DNA from: Macrobrachium rosenbergii
Taxonomy: Eukaryota > Arthropoda > Malacostraca > Decapoda > Palaemonidae
Direction of reading: 5' to 3'
Length of the DNA stretch: 64,000 nt
Assembly (NCBI RefSeq): GCF_040412425.1
Contig: NC_089783.1
Location: 44,837,625-44,901,624 of the forward strand
Program-made: the position numbers and the translations under genes
Shown here: one piece after another, positions 21,769-35,500 of the stretch
How the letters are laid out: each line of letters begins with the position of its first letter
How positions within the stretch are numbered: position 1 is the stretch's first letter
Notes under the pieces: model-generated
Databases searched by the model: none
What the model saw: only the letters and a program-made list of their open reading frames with translations
Told to the model about the DNA's origin: nothing

Positions 21769-23110
21769 GTTAGTCTCTCGCTCTCTCATTTAGATAAAAT
21801 TTTAATTTGTTTATATCTAGGCACCTCAACTTTCTGTAACTGATTACTCTGCAGTTTGTGTAACTGGAGGTGGTTTATTTGTAGGGCTGACTGTTGGAGT
21901 TTAGAATTTTTGATTCCAGTCAAGCGAGGGTTTCCCCACAATGAGTTTTAGTCTACCCTTCATAGTTTATCCGAGTTAAATCAGTCCCCCGTAATTACTT
22001 TTCATATTCTCCTCACACCATTCACAACCCATTTCCCTATCTGAGAGCTCAGTACAGTACCTACCTCTAAAGAAATTTGTCCAATTTTTCATGTCAGCTC
22101 TCCATAAAGGTATTGAACAGCCACAAGGAGGCATAACAAACCCATATCTCAGACACTTATGCAGCAAACCATTTACTTTCCTGCTTAAATATTTCAACAA
22201 ATATAAGTATTTCATAGATAAGTTATAAAGTGCTCTGAAAATTGCTCGTAATAACTTCTGTTACAATATATTCTCACCACTTCCACATTGCCCCTTTATT
22301 GATTGTATCAAGTCTCTTTCATTGTCTTTGTTTGAAGTTTCTTCCAGCTATTAAAAACTATGACATCACGTCAGCTGCTAGTTGTTAGTCCACATTAATC
22401 ATGGTTTATATTCCCTTAATAGCACATGTGTATAGTTCATCCATCACCTCCTATCACTGTTTTACCAAATAATTGAAGTTTATGTTGAGGGAGCATTCAC
22501 ATAAGGTGTAAACGGAACTTACTGATGGAAATATTTATCCAAGATTTAGTTCATATGTGTAGACACATAGTTGAAAGCTGCCTGGGTACAGTTCAGGATT
22601 TTTTAACGGGCTTACATTTAAATTGAGTATGGTTATATGCTGCCACTGCTGCTGTTTCCCCTTCCCACTTCAAATTCTGTGCCTTACTTTGCATACTGGA
22701 GATAGTACTACTGCAAACAAAAGTGGTGAGATGTACTTGATTTAAAAGCAGTTTTTGGATGTTAACGCTGGCCGTCTTTGTAAATATCCAAATATAAGAT
22801 TGCACTTACTGATCAAGCTACAGGTGAGTGTAGAAGGTTGTTTCAACCTGCCAAAATCCCATTGTCTCTAAAAAAAATAATAAATACAAATATATACTAA
22901 AAATTATGTCAGCCTTACCTTAGAATCAGTAAATGTGGTAAGAGGAGCCACTCATCTCCTGCCTATTACAGTAGACCATGATTGTGGTTACCTGTATGGT
23001 AAAGTAAAAACCCGTACGCTGGGCAGCCCATTGTCCCTTATAATGAGTCAAACTCCTTCCAAGAAAAAAGTCATTCCATAAAGTGTTTGCGGCAGCTACA
23101 ATGGGCAGGT

Positions 23111-23203
<93 letters not shown>

Positions 23204-23909
23204 TGCAAGATTGGTGTAAAACAAGGTACCCTGATAGAGAAATGTGATTTGATAATACAAACACCACCCTACTTATGAACAAGTTACGTTCTGGACAGTT
23301 GTTTGTATCTTGAATTGTTCGTCAGTTGGTCTTTAATAAGTAGCACACAATTTTTTTTTTGTATACATTCCCAAGTTAACTCGAAAGTCATAGGTTATAC
23401 TATTGTCACTGGATTTTACATCATTCCACGATGCTAAAAAGGAAAAAAGATTATGAAATTTAGATGCATGCAACATTCAAAATTAGTATTTTTTCCATGC
23501 TTTGAAAGTTATGAACTTGTAGATGATTTTGCAGGAGCAGCATCTGACATTGGATTAACACAGTTACTTTGTTGATGCTGATGGGTTTATGATCAGGGCA
23601 GTCGTGTTTTATAACTGGTAACCCCTAAGCCTTGAAGGAAAAGATAATTCCTACTGCAGTCTTCTGGGTATGTAACAAGAAGGCATGGATTACCAGAACA
23701 CTGCTTTGGGTTTGCTTGATCATTCCCTTGTGTCCCTATGTCTTTTCAGTCTTTGCTGAGTTATTTTACCATTTATTTTACAAGTTATTTTAGCAGTAGC
23801 TGACAAGTTCATAGTAAATTTTTATTTGATGAGGGTTGGATATAACAATGGAATTGTTATATTCAATTTTTTAAATACATTTTCAAAATTTATCGTCATC
23901 TTATTTCAG
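21769..23909 (+). other. SUB1: SUB1 intron 2
   Basis: A 2.1-kb intron ending in a TTATTTCAG acceptor. It holds a (TC)n microsatellite at 23,113-23,201. No gene is recognised inside; short ORFs on the minus strand near 21,976-22,805 look like chance. Confidence 0.85.
23113..23201 (+). repeat. (TC)44 microsatellite in SUB1 intron 2
   Basis: Uninterrupted TC run of 89 bases. Confidence 0.97.
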
Positions 23910-23992
23910 GCATTTCTCTGTCTACCTCTCAGTGGGGCAAAGTGAAGTCACTGATGGACAGTATTGATGGAGCAGTTGAGCAGCTACGTTAA
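23910..23992 (+). CDS. SUB1: PC4/SUB1, last coding exon
   Basis: After the acceptor the exon completes the split glycine and reads ISLSTSQWGKVKSLMDSI, then DGAVEQLR and TAA at 23,990-23,992. The QW..(L/V)K helix with its conserved tryptophan and the closing alpha helix are hallmarks of PC4. All residues expected for the fold are present and nothing is truncated, so this gene looks functional. Confidence 0.95.
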
Positions 23993-24600
23993 GTTTTGTG
24001 TCTTGGTTGTCAGGTTGATATTTTGATGTGGGATCTGATTTGTTTACTTAAGAATTTATTTTAATAGAATGCCTGCAGCATTCTGAATTTGTTTTAATAG
24101 GATACCTGCAGCATTCTGTTACTCGTTATAGCTTGCAAAAGCACTATGAATAGGGCTTTTTTATGCTATTGAAGGTTATTTTGAAATTAGTTTATTTTGA
24201 GGAAATGATAAATTGTGTTGCGTTTGTATTATTTAATACAAAATGTATATTTACAACATAAAGTCTTCATCAAGCTGTGTTTCCTAGCTATTCATACTTA
24301 TTCATATTTGATATTTGTGAGTGTAGGTTTGCTTTGATGGCTGTATTTAAGAAGTATGAGCAAGGAGTTTGGATTATGTAAATGTGAAACAATACAGATA
24401 TTGTATAATTAGTTTCTAGTTGCCAAGTACTCTACCATTCCTTGTAATACAAGTCTGCAATGTCAAAGATGTAGGCATAAGGATTTTTTCATATTAACCA
24501 TAGGAAAGTTATCTCTTCAAGACTAGGTAAAAATCCTAATTATGGAATCTCTCTTCTACCCTGTATGTTGTAGGGGAAAATAAAATACTGTGATTCCTTT
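23993..24600 (+). other. SUB1: SUB1 3' UTR
   Basis: AT-rich sequence after the stop, with AATAAA at 24,579-24,584 followed by a T-rich stretch at 24,606-24,614. This would give a 3' UTR of about 600 bases. A direct repeat with TGCAGCATTCTG lies near 24,070-24,120. A longer UTR using AATAAA at 25,812 is possible. Confidence 0.55.
24579..24584 (+). terminator. SUB1: Probable SUB1 polyadenylation signal
   Basis: AATAAA followed within about 25 bases by a run of T. It is the first good hexamer-plus-T-rich combination after the stop codon. Confidence 0.5.
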
Positions 24601-27600
24601 GAAGACTTTTTTTTAATATTCCCAGTTTTCCATGTTCTGTTTTTTTTTTTTTTTTTTTCATGAGATTCCCAATGCATAGCAGCCATATATGTATGACATT
24701 CTCACCTTTTCAGATTCTTGTTTTATTTGTGACCATGTCCTTCCTGTTCAGAGAAGCATTGGTCTTATGGCAAATAATTTCCGCTCTTTATACTTAACGA
24801 ATCTTCACAAAAGGTGCTGTATTATCAAGGTTGGTGCTACTTTTTTTATTGCCCCCTCTATTCTGGTCTTATGATCCATTGTCACTGGTTGAAAGGCATT
24901 TCCTTAAACAGTTGGACTCAACTTAATCTGCTGCACTGTGTATGTAATAATCACTACCTTGCTAGGAATCAAGTTTCCTTTAACAGGTTTTGATTACCAT
25001 ATGCATTTGGCAATTGTTAGCTGTAGGTTGATAGAGGATTGACCTGCAATAGAAGAATATGTATCTGGAAAAGGGCTTTATTTGCCCAGTGAGCAATGTG
25101 TATGGGTAGAAGAAATTTTATCAAATGTAACAGATGCTGTCCATAAGTTGCCCAGGTTTACTTAGTTGAAAAGGATTGAATTTTAATGGCCACCCTGTAG
25201 GAAAACTAGTAGTGAAGAGCTGGAGTAAGGTCTTGTAATAGTGGAAAGCCACAGTGGAAATAAATTTGTTTCAGCATCTTACAGGGTTTGAGGCCAGAAT
25301 AGAGAGGAGCATAAAGATGAGCAAGTTTGGGTGAAATGGAAAGATTCAAACTCATTTTAATTATATTAATCAAAATGATAGGATAAGCATTTCTTTGTAT
25401 TTACAATTTTCATAAGAAATGGACAAGGTGGGAAAATTTCATAAGACAATTGGCATCATTATGGTAGGAAATACACTAATCAGGAATCCTCATCCTGCAG
25501 TACTTCATATGGCATTATTATGGTAGGAAATACACTAATCAGGAATCCTCATCCTGCAGTACTTCATAGATTTTTTTGAAAGGGTGTCTTCCAATGACAA
25601 CTGACTGCATTTTCTATTGGTACTCCAATACATAGCAGATATTCACATTTCACTGTATGTATAGCCTGTTTTAGTAAGATGTAACAAAACAGTAATATAA
25701 GCTAACATTTTCAAAGCAGTAACCAAACACTCAGCGGGGCTGTATTTTCACTTGCACAGAAACCAGTTTAGTGAACGTATTCTTCAAAATACTGTACTAT
25801 TTGCTGTTGACAATAAAGCAACCTACAAGATTATTTACCATTTTATGAATATGTACACCCAAAGGAAACTTAATGAAGCTTGGTAGCCGAGGTAGTTAAT
25901 TGGTAGGCGTGTAAAAGGTGGGGTAGCTCCTACTTTGCTTAAATGCTCTTGAATGGAAAGAAGTGCTGGTCACATATCCTTTTGTTACCAGCCGTGCATC
26001 ACCTTTGTGCCCTTGGCAAAATGTTTTACCTAGACAGCTTGTTTCACTGTATATGTTGCATTACCTCAGATCCTAAGATGTCTAAAGTACTTTAAAGAGA
26101 TCTCCTCAAGATAGGCATTGGTTAAGGTGGCTTGGTATCAAACCCAGCCCTCAGAATCTGCAGAACATTAAGTTCCTGCTGGAAATCAGGGTGGGACAAT
26201 GCCCTTGACTTATGAGCTCAATGCCCTTGACTTATGAGCTCTTTCCCTGTGTGTTGACCCCCCTGGACAACTTATGCCTGCTTGATCTTTTTGTGAAATC
26301 AAAAAAGAAAATTTATTCTTGGACACCAGCCCTCAGTACTAACAAACAGTGCTGAGACTATCCTAATATATTGTGTCCTGAGTGGATAGTATTGTAAGGG
26401 TTACATTTGGCACAAAAACATCTGGTCATGGTCAGCAGCAAAAGAGGGTGGAGATTGTGGTCTCAAAGCTATGAGAACCAGTTAGTTGTGAGGTTTGACC
26501 ACAAGCTTGGGAACAAACGAATGAGAGACTCCTTCCCTCTGGATGCTGGATTTAATATGAAAGGCAGTGTAATTTGCCACTTGCTTTGCCTGAATTTAAG
26601 TGAGGTCTGTCCGAGCCTCCTATGGTGGCTTGAACAGCTCACGAGTCAGATGGCAGAGAATGAGGATCAGTCCTACTCTGTAGGCTTGGGATCATGAGGT
26701 GGGCATACTCCGCAGATCCTGGACTCATTGCAGTCATTATGTCCATAGAGGATGGCAGCAGAGACATGCTTCAGTGGTCTTGTGATGTTAGACATAAAAG
26801 TACCGGAAGCCTTCCACCATAGCTGCTGACTTAAATTGCAGTCAGGCTTTTTTCTCTTGTAGTAACAAGTGGTCTTTGTTTTTATTAAAACAGACTTTAC
26901 AATTAAGGCTAAAATAGTTTGGATTATAAAACAATCTGCTTATGAAACATTGAAGTGGGGGGAGGGGGGGGGATGTTGGAGTTGGTTGAACATCATAACT
27001 TATTACCTGATGTGGGAAAGTGAAGGGTAGATTGTCAAACCTTCCCCTCAGTGCTAGGTCTGATCTCAATGAACTGAACTCTTAAAGCAGTGAGGGTAAG
27101 GTGTATAGTTGGGCCGGTGTCCCAGGGCAGCTGCCTTTGGAAAGCACCAACATTTCTCCTCTCTTTGCAGAATGACACTTGTATTCTTAGCTGGAATAGG
27201 AATCCACAACCTTTGACCTGTGGCATCCCCTTTTATTTTCCCATTGGATTTCTTCACTATAATTAAAAGTAAATGGAAATAACATTTATAATCTTTTCAG
27301 GTAACAGAAACTGAAAATTTTAATTCCGACTTATGATTCTGTTTGGAAGTGAGAATAAGTCACCAGATACTGAACACCAGCTATCAAGTACTTGAGGTTA
27401 TCTTGTCGTACAATTTGTAGATAACAAAACATGGGACAATGAATAGTGCTCAGAGGACAAAGATATTACCTAATAATGAAGATGAACCAGTTTAAAAAAA
27501 AATGTAAAATTGACAGCAATGAGTAAGACTGAAATCTTCAATACTCCAAGCAGGAAAATAAATAAACCAATTTATAAATGGTAAAAATCAAATTTGAATG

Positions 27601-27824
27601 ACATGTTAAAATTGCTGTGAACCTGGGCACTGCCAAAAAAATGCCATACCAAGTCCACAAACAAGTCAGAAACACCATGCAAGATGTAAGTGTGCATAAT
27701 ACATATATATACATTAAAAATACTTGAAGAATGGAAATGTTCATAAGACAGCCTAAACTGGAACTGAAGTAAGGGTTTAAATGGTCTGCCAAAAAAATAA
27801 AAATTACAAAACTAACGTAATGAA
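24601..27824. other. Intergenic DNA with small tandem duplications
   Basis: No recognised gene. Direct duplications: a 59-bp unit at 25,451-25,509 and 25,510-25,568, and a 22-bp unit at 26,197-26,218 and 26,219-26,240. Near 25,882 'GGTAGCCGAGGTAGTTAATTGG' has an A-box look but no B box follows. A 96-codon open stretch at 26,407-26,697 has no family that I know. Confidence 0.5.
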
Positions 27825-28133
27825 TGCTTCCCATAGGGGGTTAGTGCTGTCAGTGCACCTCGTGGTGCATTGTAGCCATTACTTAGGGATCTTTGCAGCT
27901 TGCCTTCGGCCCCTAGTTGCAACTCCTTTCGTTCCTTTTACTGAACCTCCTTTCATATTCTCTTCCATCTTACTTTCCACCCTCTCTTGACAATTGATTC
28001 ATAGTGCAACTGCGAGGTTTTCCTCTTGTTACACCTTTCAAACCTTTTTACTCATAATTTCTGTTTGAGTGATGAATGACCTCATAGGTCCCAGTGCTTG
28101 GTCTTTGGCCTAAATTCTATACTGAATTCAATA
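27825..28133 (+). repeat. Interspersed repeat C, long copy
   Basis: A unit of about 310 bp running from GCTTCCCATAGGGGGTTAGT through CTTCGGCCCCTAGTTGCAAC to TCATAGGTCCCAGTGCTTGG and ending in an AATTC-rich tail. I remember a very similar sequence as a high-copy repeat in shrimp and crayfish DNA. A tail-only copy is at 36,044-36,100. It is SINE-like in size; no clear pol III boxes are seen. Confidence 0.6.
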
Positions 28134-30127
28134 TATCCTAATGAAATACTGTAACCATAAGCAACAATTTTTAGCTAACATTCATGTGAATAACTTGTAA
28201 ACATAAAAAACAAAACCGTTTGCCAGGAGTTTCATCTTGGCTGCAACTAAAATGTAGAATAGCTTGTCAAGTGCAGGAATCTTCTAATCTCCCAGGTATT
28301 TAATTCCTGTAACTTTTTCTCTCTGCAGGCTGATTTCCGTTTGGAGCCCTCTTGGTTTTATAGTCTATTGACTCTGTCCATAAGGGTTTTCAGCTTAAGA
28401 TTTTTAAAAAATCAAGTAAAACAGAAAAAATAATATACATGACAAGGTATAGAACAGAGCTTAGACAAAAATACAACCCAGAAAGAAATTAGCATGAAAG
28501 ACCCAAATCTCTAATACGTACCCACTATCACACAGAAACAGGAAATTAAGCAAGACATTATAGAAGAACGAGGTGAAAATAATGACAATACTATATAAAC
28601 TTCAAAATAAAAGAAAAGGCCTTAGAAAGAGCTCGTTAAAAAAGCTGGACACAAATTACAGTGAAACTATCAATCTGTCAAACAAAAAGTAATTTATAAA
28701 CAACTGTTATCAAGAAACAAACCATTGCCACAAAAATGGACCAGTGAGTAAGAAGCCCCACTTCAAATTAAATGTACCAAAAAGATTCCAGAAAAAGGAA
28801 ATTGCTAACTATTAATGAAACGGTTAAACCCAAGAATGTGAAACCAGTTACAAAAACTGAAATTTACACTCCAGCCGTCACATGCATGGTGAAACATCAA
28901 TTGCCTTAGACCACAGAAACCTTCGTATACATACAGTATTACACTCATGTAAATGGTTTGAAGACCAGATTACACATTGGAGAAATAGTTTCCTCAAAGG
29001 TTGTGAACTTAATTATGTTTGTATGTAAACTAACCAGTGCCATCAATAGGGAAGTATTTCCTAGCAACATCATTTCTAAGCATATTCAGGTCTTCATCTA
29101 GTATATCATTCAAATTATCCCCTTCATCTCTGCTATCTTATCAAAAATGTACCGCCCAGCATTATCTTTCTTTTTCTTCTGATGTTAGTGCTGAATAATC
29201 CCTCCCTCAGACAGGTATTTTCTTTCCATTAATAATTTTGAGGGCTATCTTAACACTAGTGCCACTTTATCAACTACACCAGCCTGTTCATCCAAATATC
29301 TATTCTTGTCCCTTTTTCACTTCATTTGCCTTCACTATTAAGATCTGAGTACATAGTATGTTCTATCTTGTGTTCATCATATCCTCCCTGAAAATTGAAT
29401 GCATGTACCTTGTACTTTTGTCTATTACTCGTTGTACTCCAGGTCTCATTCGCTAGCCAGTGCCATCTAGGAGCTGTTTCTGGCTGAAGCTTAGTAACAA
29501 GGTACTTATACGTGGTAGGCAGGTGGGTCACTCATCTATTGGACACCGACATTTCTTCATCCTCCGCCATCCTGTGCATACGTCTCATCACTGTGCTATC
29601 AATCAAAATTTTTTATTTACTAGTATTTTTGCTAAAGTGTTGGACTGAATTTCGATTGAGAGAGTTACATCTGGTATAACTGCTGTACGAAAAAAGAGAA
29701 AGCTGTGACTGTTGCAGGGAATGTGCTGGCTGGTCTTTTTGGCAGTGGAAAAGGTATAGTAAACAAAAGGAAGCTCCAGAAGTCTTTTGTGTCTTACGGT
29801 GGAAACACTTTCGAAACCTGCAAATCTTTTTAGCTCAGTCACGTAAAAAAAAAACTGCCCCGCCAAGTGTATTTCCTATTCAGTCTTTCAGAATTGATCT
29901 TGCATGTCTTACCTCTTGGGTATTTAATGAATAACTCGCAAGACCCAGTCCCAGAATGCACGACACTACTTATGGGCAACCTTATCTATGGTGAATCTCC
30001 AGTTTTGACATACTGACATATATCAGGTCTCTGAAGGAAGTCTCCGACAGAAATTTTGACAGTTTATCCAAAAATTTAATTTTTAAGAGTTGCAATATAT
30101 TGAAGTAGAGCTGATGTGTTCATTAGG
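28134..30127. other. Intergenic DNA, nothing firm
   Basis: A-rich sequence without a recognised ORF. Short open stretches near 29,322-29,866 occur on both strands and I cannot support them as genes. Confidence 0.4.
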
Positions 30128-30190
30128 AATAAACCCTACGAGCTAGCCCTATAAGAGTATAGAATGGCAACTCGGTCGTTAAACTAATTG
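30128..30190 (+). repeat. SINE-A tail, old copy
   Basis: TAAACCCTACGAGCTAGCCC and AACTCGGTCGTTAAACTAA line up with the SINE-A tail at 12,550-12,615 with many substitutions. It is clearly older than the other two copies. Confidence 0.5.
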
Positions 30191-30452
30191 TCCATAACTC
30201 TTAGGCTTTTAAGTCTATGGAAAGTGAGGTCTCGTTTGGTGACGCCCCCGCCCCACTTGTGGGGTACTTGACAGTTCTCCTGTACCTCCAGTACGGTAAA
30301 ATTAATCAAATAAAAACTTGGTATGTGCAAATGAACGTATTTCAAAGCCACTGAAAAACTAGTTTTTGTTGTTCATTTTTAATTTAAAGAAATTTATTTT
30401 TTTAACTTTATAAGGAGAATGTTTGAAGATAATGCAATGTTTTCATCAACAG

Positions 30453-30536
30453 CTTACGGCAGAAATTCAGACGGACTTTGAAGAACAAAATGTGGTCACT
30501 GTCCACCAAAATCTTGAACAATACAGCAACAATTTT
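30453..30536 (+). CDS. Possible internal exon of an unknown gene
   Basis: An 84-bp stretch between TTTTCATCAACAG and a GTAAGA donor encodes 28 residues in phase 0: LTAEIQTDFEEQNVVTV followed by HQNLEQYSNNF. The composition is that of a soluble helical protein. I do not recognise it, and no partner exon was found nearby. It is listed because both splice sites are good and the frame is open. Confidence 0.25.
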
Positions 30537-31539
30537 GTAAGAGTAACCCCTATTGGCTACTGTAATTTTTGCTATTTTCTTTTAAAGACGAATAAATAAT
30601 TTGTCTCCGGCCAACTGTTTTTGGCTATGGGCCAAAATCACGCGAGACAGACGAATTACCAGCTGACATCAATACCAAAGCCTATAATACAGACTTCTTT
30701 AACGGCAACTTACAAAAGCTATCTAGTTAAGTTTGAAATTAATTTTTCGAAACTTGAGGTATAATGAGGGATATTGGAATCGATTGAAGACTCAGATACA
30801 CATTTTAGATCATGTTTTACTGTAAATGACATCGTAAATAACTTTATCGGCTATTGGTCTTGAGGAGTACTGCACTAGTGTTGAGTAGTGTATTATCTCC
30901 CGTGTAAACAAAGCTTATAACATTTAAAATATCGGTACTGAAATGCAATGTGCTAAAGAACGCAAGTTTTAGGAACAGGTCGAATTTATCTTTGTGTGTT
31001 TTCGTTAATGAAGGGATTCCGGTAATGAGTGAAGATATAAATATTCCTTGTGATCATGATAACGTAGATCTAGTGAGAACAATGCAAATTGTGTTATGGA
31101 TGCTTGTAATTTGGTTATCGAAAGTGAACATATGTGCCCGTGGAGACAGAAACGCATGATTATCAGGTGTAGACTACTTACGGTCAAGTTGAGAGACAGA
31201 CCAAAGAGGGGAAACAAAGGACAACAAATAGTGACAAGTGGCGAAGGATAAAGACTAAAACTGCATGGGAAGATTGCAGGCTTTTAAAAAATCGTTAATA
31301 AAAATAAGTACAAATAAATCTGAAAAAATTATATAGAGTTCTTTGTGGCTTAACCGGAAATGTTGAGGGTTACAAAAGGACTCCCTTAAGGTTTCAGTGA
31401 CCAAGAACTGACTGACATTTTCCAGGAATTTTTTAGGAGAAAATTGCGACAGTGACCTGATACTAATATCTGAAGTTGCTGGAGTGGAAGAATTTTCAAG
31501 CCTTACTGATATAATGATGAAAATTGTTGTCAGCATCTC
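30537..31539. other. Intergenic DNA
   Basis: AT-rich and without a supported gene. An open stretch at 30,950-31,159 (69 codons) is unrecognised. Confidence 0.4.
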
Positions 31540-32560
31540 TTAATGCAGACTCGCTACATCTGAGAAAGTGGCTAGTGCTAAAGCAGTTGTGAAAGTTGCA
31601 CTTGTTTATCAAAATTTATGTTCATACAGACCTGCTTCAAATTTATCATTTGTTTCCAGAATGCTAGAATATGTGTTTTTTGAATAATTAATTATTCACC
31701 TGGAAAGGGTAAATATTTTGTCAAACAGCCAGCCAGCTTATAGACAATTATATTTTGAGGAGACTGCTGTATGCTCTGTTGTAAATGATCTATTAATGAT
31801 AATAGATGAAGTATATGTGGTATTTTGGTCTTACTCGATCCCAGCACAGCTTCTGGTACACTTGTGAATGAACTTCTAAATGATTTACGCTCCATTGGAA
31901 TTACTGGAGAAACCATTGAGTATTTGATATACTACCTGCATGATTGAAAATACTGTGTACAATTTGGAAACCATAGCCATCTCACAAAACAATAAGAGGA
32001 GGAGTACCCCAAGGAAGAATGTACAGTAGGCCCAACCATATTTTGCACATGTTCAACCGGATGTACCTCAGACTCAGGGGGTTAAGTTCAAGCTATTTGC
32101 ACATGAAAGTTTTGTTTTTCTAAATACGACATCGGGGATACAAATGAAAAAGTGAATGATGTTCTTACAAGTGTCAAGGACTTGATGACATATAAACAAT
32201 TAAAATGAAACAAACTGAATTATGTTTGCGGAAAAAAAACTTAAGAAACCTATAGTTATGTTCGGCCAATTATAGATAGTAATGCAGTTCTGATTGCTGT
32301 CAGAGTCCGTGACTTGGGTGTGCTGCTTTATTGTTTTAAGTTGCGCTGGCTCCCTATCAAAGCTAGAATAAAGTTTAAAATTATGTAACGACTCACCAAG
32401 CTTTAAAGACTGGGCGTCCAAAACATTTGAAAGACTTGCTGCACATAAGAGCCAGCGGATGGAGTCAACACAAGAATAACTACATATGGTCTCAAGTTAG
32501 TTGAGCCAAGATGCAGTTCGAATGCGGAAACGTTACGAAACCACTAGATGCGATGAATAA
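31540..32560 (+). pseudogene. CR1/L2-type LINE reverse transcriptase remnant
   Basis: Read across frameshifts, the plus strand gives YRPASNLSFVSRMLE, SQPAYRQLYFEETAVCSVVN, then a worn 'LDxSAAFDT' zone (near 31,830) and NDLRSIGIT-like and GVPQG-like blocks (near 31,880 and 32,000). Then come VKFKLFAHE (the FADD box is damaged: the two aspartates are lost) and LRWLPIKARIKFKI with YGLKLVEPRCSSNAE near the end. This order is the RT and C-terminal domain of CR1/L2-group non-LTR retrotransposons. It is dead: stops are frequent. No target duplication can be seen. Confidence 0.75.
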
Positions 32561-35500
32561 TTAAAATAAGATATCTTAATATGAATTTGTAATATAGCTG
32601 AAAAGGAACACTTCATAGATATAACCCTATTTTATTCCTTTTGGTTTCCTTTTATGCTTATTTGTTTATTTTCATTCCTCTTAAGGATTTACCTGCTTGT
32701 CTCAAACAACAGAAGCCACGAGATTTCTCGTATTTTCCGTAGTCTGACTTTTAGCTGTATATTTGCGTAAAATACGTTTTAATCACTCCAGTGCTATAGC
32801 ATTATTTACTGGGCTTTTATTATATTGTGCTGATATATCAACAGTCCATATTAAAATTTCAGTATTAATGGACGCTTCTTATACTCAGATCTTTTAATTA
32901 AAAAATATTGAGAAATTTCTCTAAATATTTGTCGTTTTAAGTGTTCGACATCAAATCCCGTCGGGATAATATTGGAACTGGTGTCAACTGACGTTACTGT
33001 TCCTGAAATGTCACTAGTTCATCCGTATTATTGTACAATGATGTAATTGGCAGTTCATCTTTCGTATACTGAATGTAAGTCAAGTCTTTTGTATGTTAAA
33101 GGCAGATTAATGGGTATATTGGTAGATCAAAGCCATATATTTGCTAACTTGCAAAAAAGTATTAAAAACTAGTTTCCCCCAGACTATTGACATCTAATTG
33201 GCCATAACTTCATGCTGATAAGACTATTGTGACGGAATTTCATCGATTAAAGTGTTTTACTAAGATTGTTTGTTTAGTTCTACATTGGACTGTTGCCTGA
33301 AGCCTAAAATTCACAGTTAGAGGTTAAGTCATGAATGGAACCCATTCTCTGGCTAAGCTAACCTACTGATGATAGCCTAGGTATTTAACTTGTTACACAA
33401 GTTGTGCATATTTTAGATGTTAGACAGAGTTAGCAGGACCTAGAATACCTTAGGATATAGTCGTAGGGTCAGATAGTTGATGGAAAAACCTGAAGTGATC
33501 CCTCATCCCCATAAAAAAATGAAAGGCTTCAAAGGACGTATTTTTCAAACTGTAGGGGAGCTTAAGGAAATTGCGATACAGGATCAGTTCACTTTCTCAG
33601 AAAGGATGCTTTGGAGAAATTCCAAATCTAGAAAAAAAATTATTAGAATTTTGTAACATTGGAGAGAACTAACCCATCACTCAAAGGTAACAAAGAAATA
33701 TGCAGGGCAAGTAATTTTATCGGTAATATGCTGAATACAAAAATCATAGTAAAATCTATTAAAAATTTACCCCTAGTGAGATATTTACTAACAGCCAAAA
33801 ATTTTGTTATTGGGACTTTTTAAAGTTGTTTTTGGTACAGACTTGTGACATTTCTTCCTTGGATTATTTTGACTGATTTAAATTTTATCAGTTGTGTTTT
33901 GAATGATGATGATGTTCATTTTGGTAATAAATTAGCAGTTTAAAGATACAGAAACCCTGTAATATCTTACAGTTGTGGATATTGACTATGTAAAACCAGG
34001 GTTTTTTTGATGGTTGAAAATGCAAAATGGTGAAATGACAAGATATGTTTTAGACTCTCCAAGATAGCCTACTTCAGCAAGTTGTGATTCTTGTTAGGGT
34101 AAAGTTTACTGGATGTTTTTAAAAGAGACCACACACTAGATAAGTATATAATTTCGGGAACCAGCATCCTAGGTTAGGTTAGGCTGAGTTGTGTTGCAAC
34201 ATTTTTTTTATTTGATTTATTGTAGGTTAGATTAGGTTGGGGGTTTGGGGGCAGGAGGCACCCCCTACTTAGCCAGTGGTGGACCCAGTTCCTTATGTTT
34301 GGTCACAAGCGTATTACTGTATTTATTTTAATTTGCAGTACCCTACTATGAGATTTGCAACCGGTGTCCCGGTGTTTTTACAGAATAAAATTTTATCAAC
34401 GCCTACCTGACAAAGATGACACTTTGTCACAGGGTATCTTACATCCCTACCTAATTTTTGACCGTATTCTGTATTAGGAAAGTTGCATAATTCCGGTAAT
34501 TATAAGAGTTACTCCAAATTCTTGTAGACATTGCCAGCAAACTCAGATATAATGACGTAACTTATGACGTCATTTACTTGCCTCCTTCTCGATGGATGAT
34601 TGGCTATTCGTGAAAAAGTCTCAACCTCTGGCAACAATGAAATACAATGGCAACAATGAAATACAACCAATACTCCTTGTTTACACTTTGTAGTAGTGGT
34701 AGTAGTATATAGGATTTATGCCATGAGGTCGAGTGCTAGAATCCTTGAAGAAAAGAATTTCTGCAAGTAATCCGAGAAGTTACTTTCTATCACTATTTCT
34801 CCATTGAAAAATTATATAATTAAAACTCAATTAACAAAGTGAAGAAAACTTTGGCATTCTTCGTAGCTCCTTTGATACTTTTCCTAATATGAAAGTGACG
34901 ATCATTGTCATAAATAGACAGTTGCATAGGATTAGATTGGTAAGTGATCTTAACACAAAATGACCAACAACCCTCTATTTTTCTTGCTAATATTCTGTAA
35001 TTTTTATGCATTGCTTTTTCCGTGCTTGCTTTCCAACACTTCCAACAACTACTCAGACCTGAATGACATTAATAGGTTCCACCCTTAGGCTATGCCCTAA
35101 ATTCCATTATCTAAATCAGTCCAATCCACTGTGAAGACTGTCCAGTTTAAAATAGTAACCTGTCAAGTATAAGTGATAGGGAAATTAAAATGGAGATTGC
35201 CATTTATTTATAAAGTGGCTTGAACACCATAAAGGTGTATTTTCTGTAAGTTTTGTCGCTGTTTGAGGAGTTGGTTTTTAGAGTAGATCATTAAATCGAT
35301 ATACTCCAATTTATTGATAAGTATCAATATGTGTAATACATTTTTAGAATGGAAACAACTATTGTTAGGCTTATATGTTTCAAAAACATATTTTGTAAGT
35401 ACAGAAATGAAACATCCCATACAAAAAAACAATTTATTCTCCATCGCTCTCCAGGAAGGTCATCCTCCTCATCATCAATGACTATGTTCTGTCTTGTCTG

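Noticed and set aside
22926..23282. Proteins with long Arg-Glu or Ser-Leu runs (also near 38,175, 40,083-40,609, 46,146-46,455, 62,802)
   Set aside because: They are translations of (TC)n or (GA)n microsatellites.
29712..29751. Small exon GNVLAGLFGSGK between AG and GTATAG
   Set aside because: No pyrimidine tract before the acceptor and no partner exon; too little to support.
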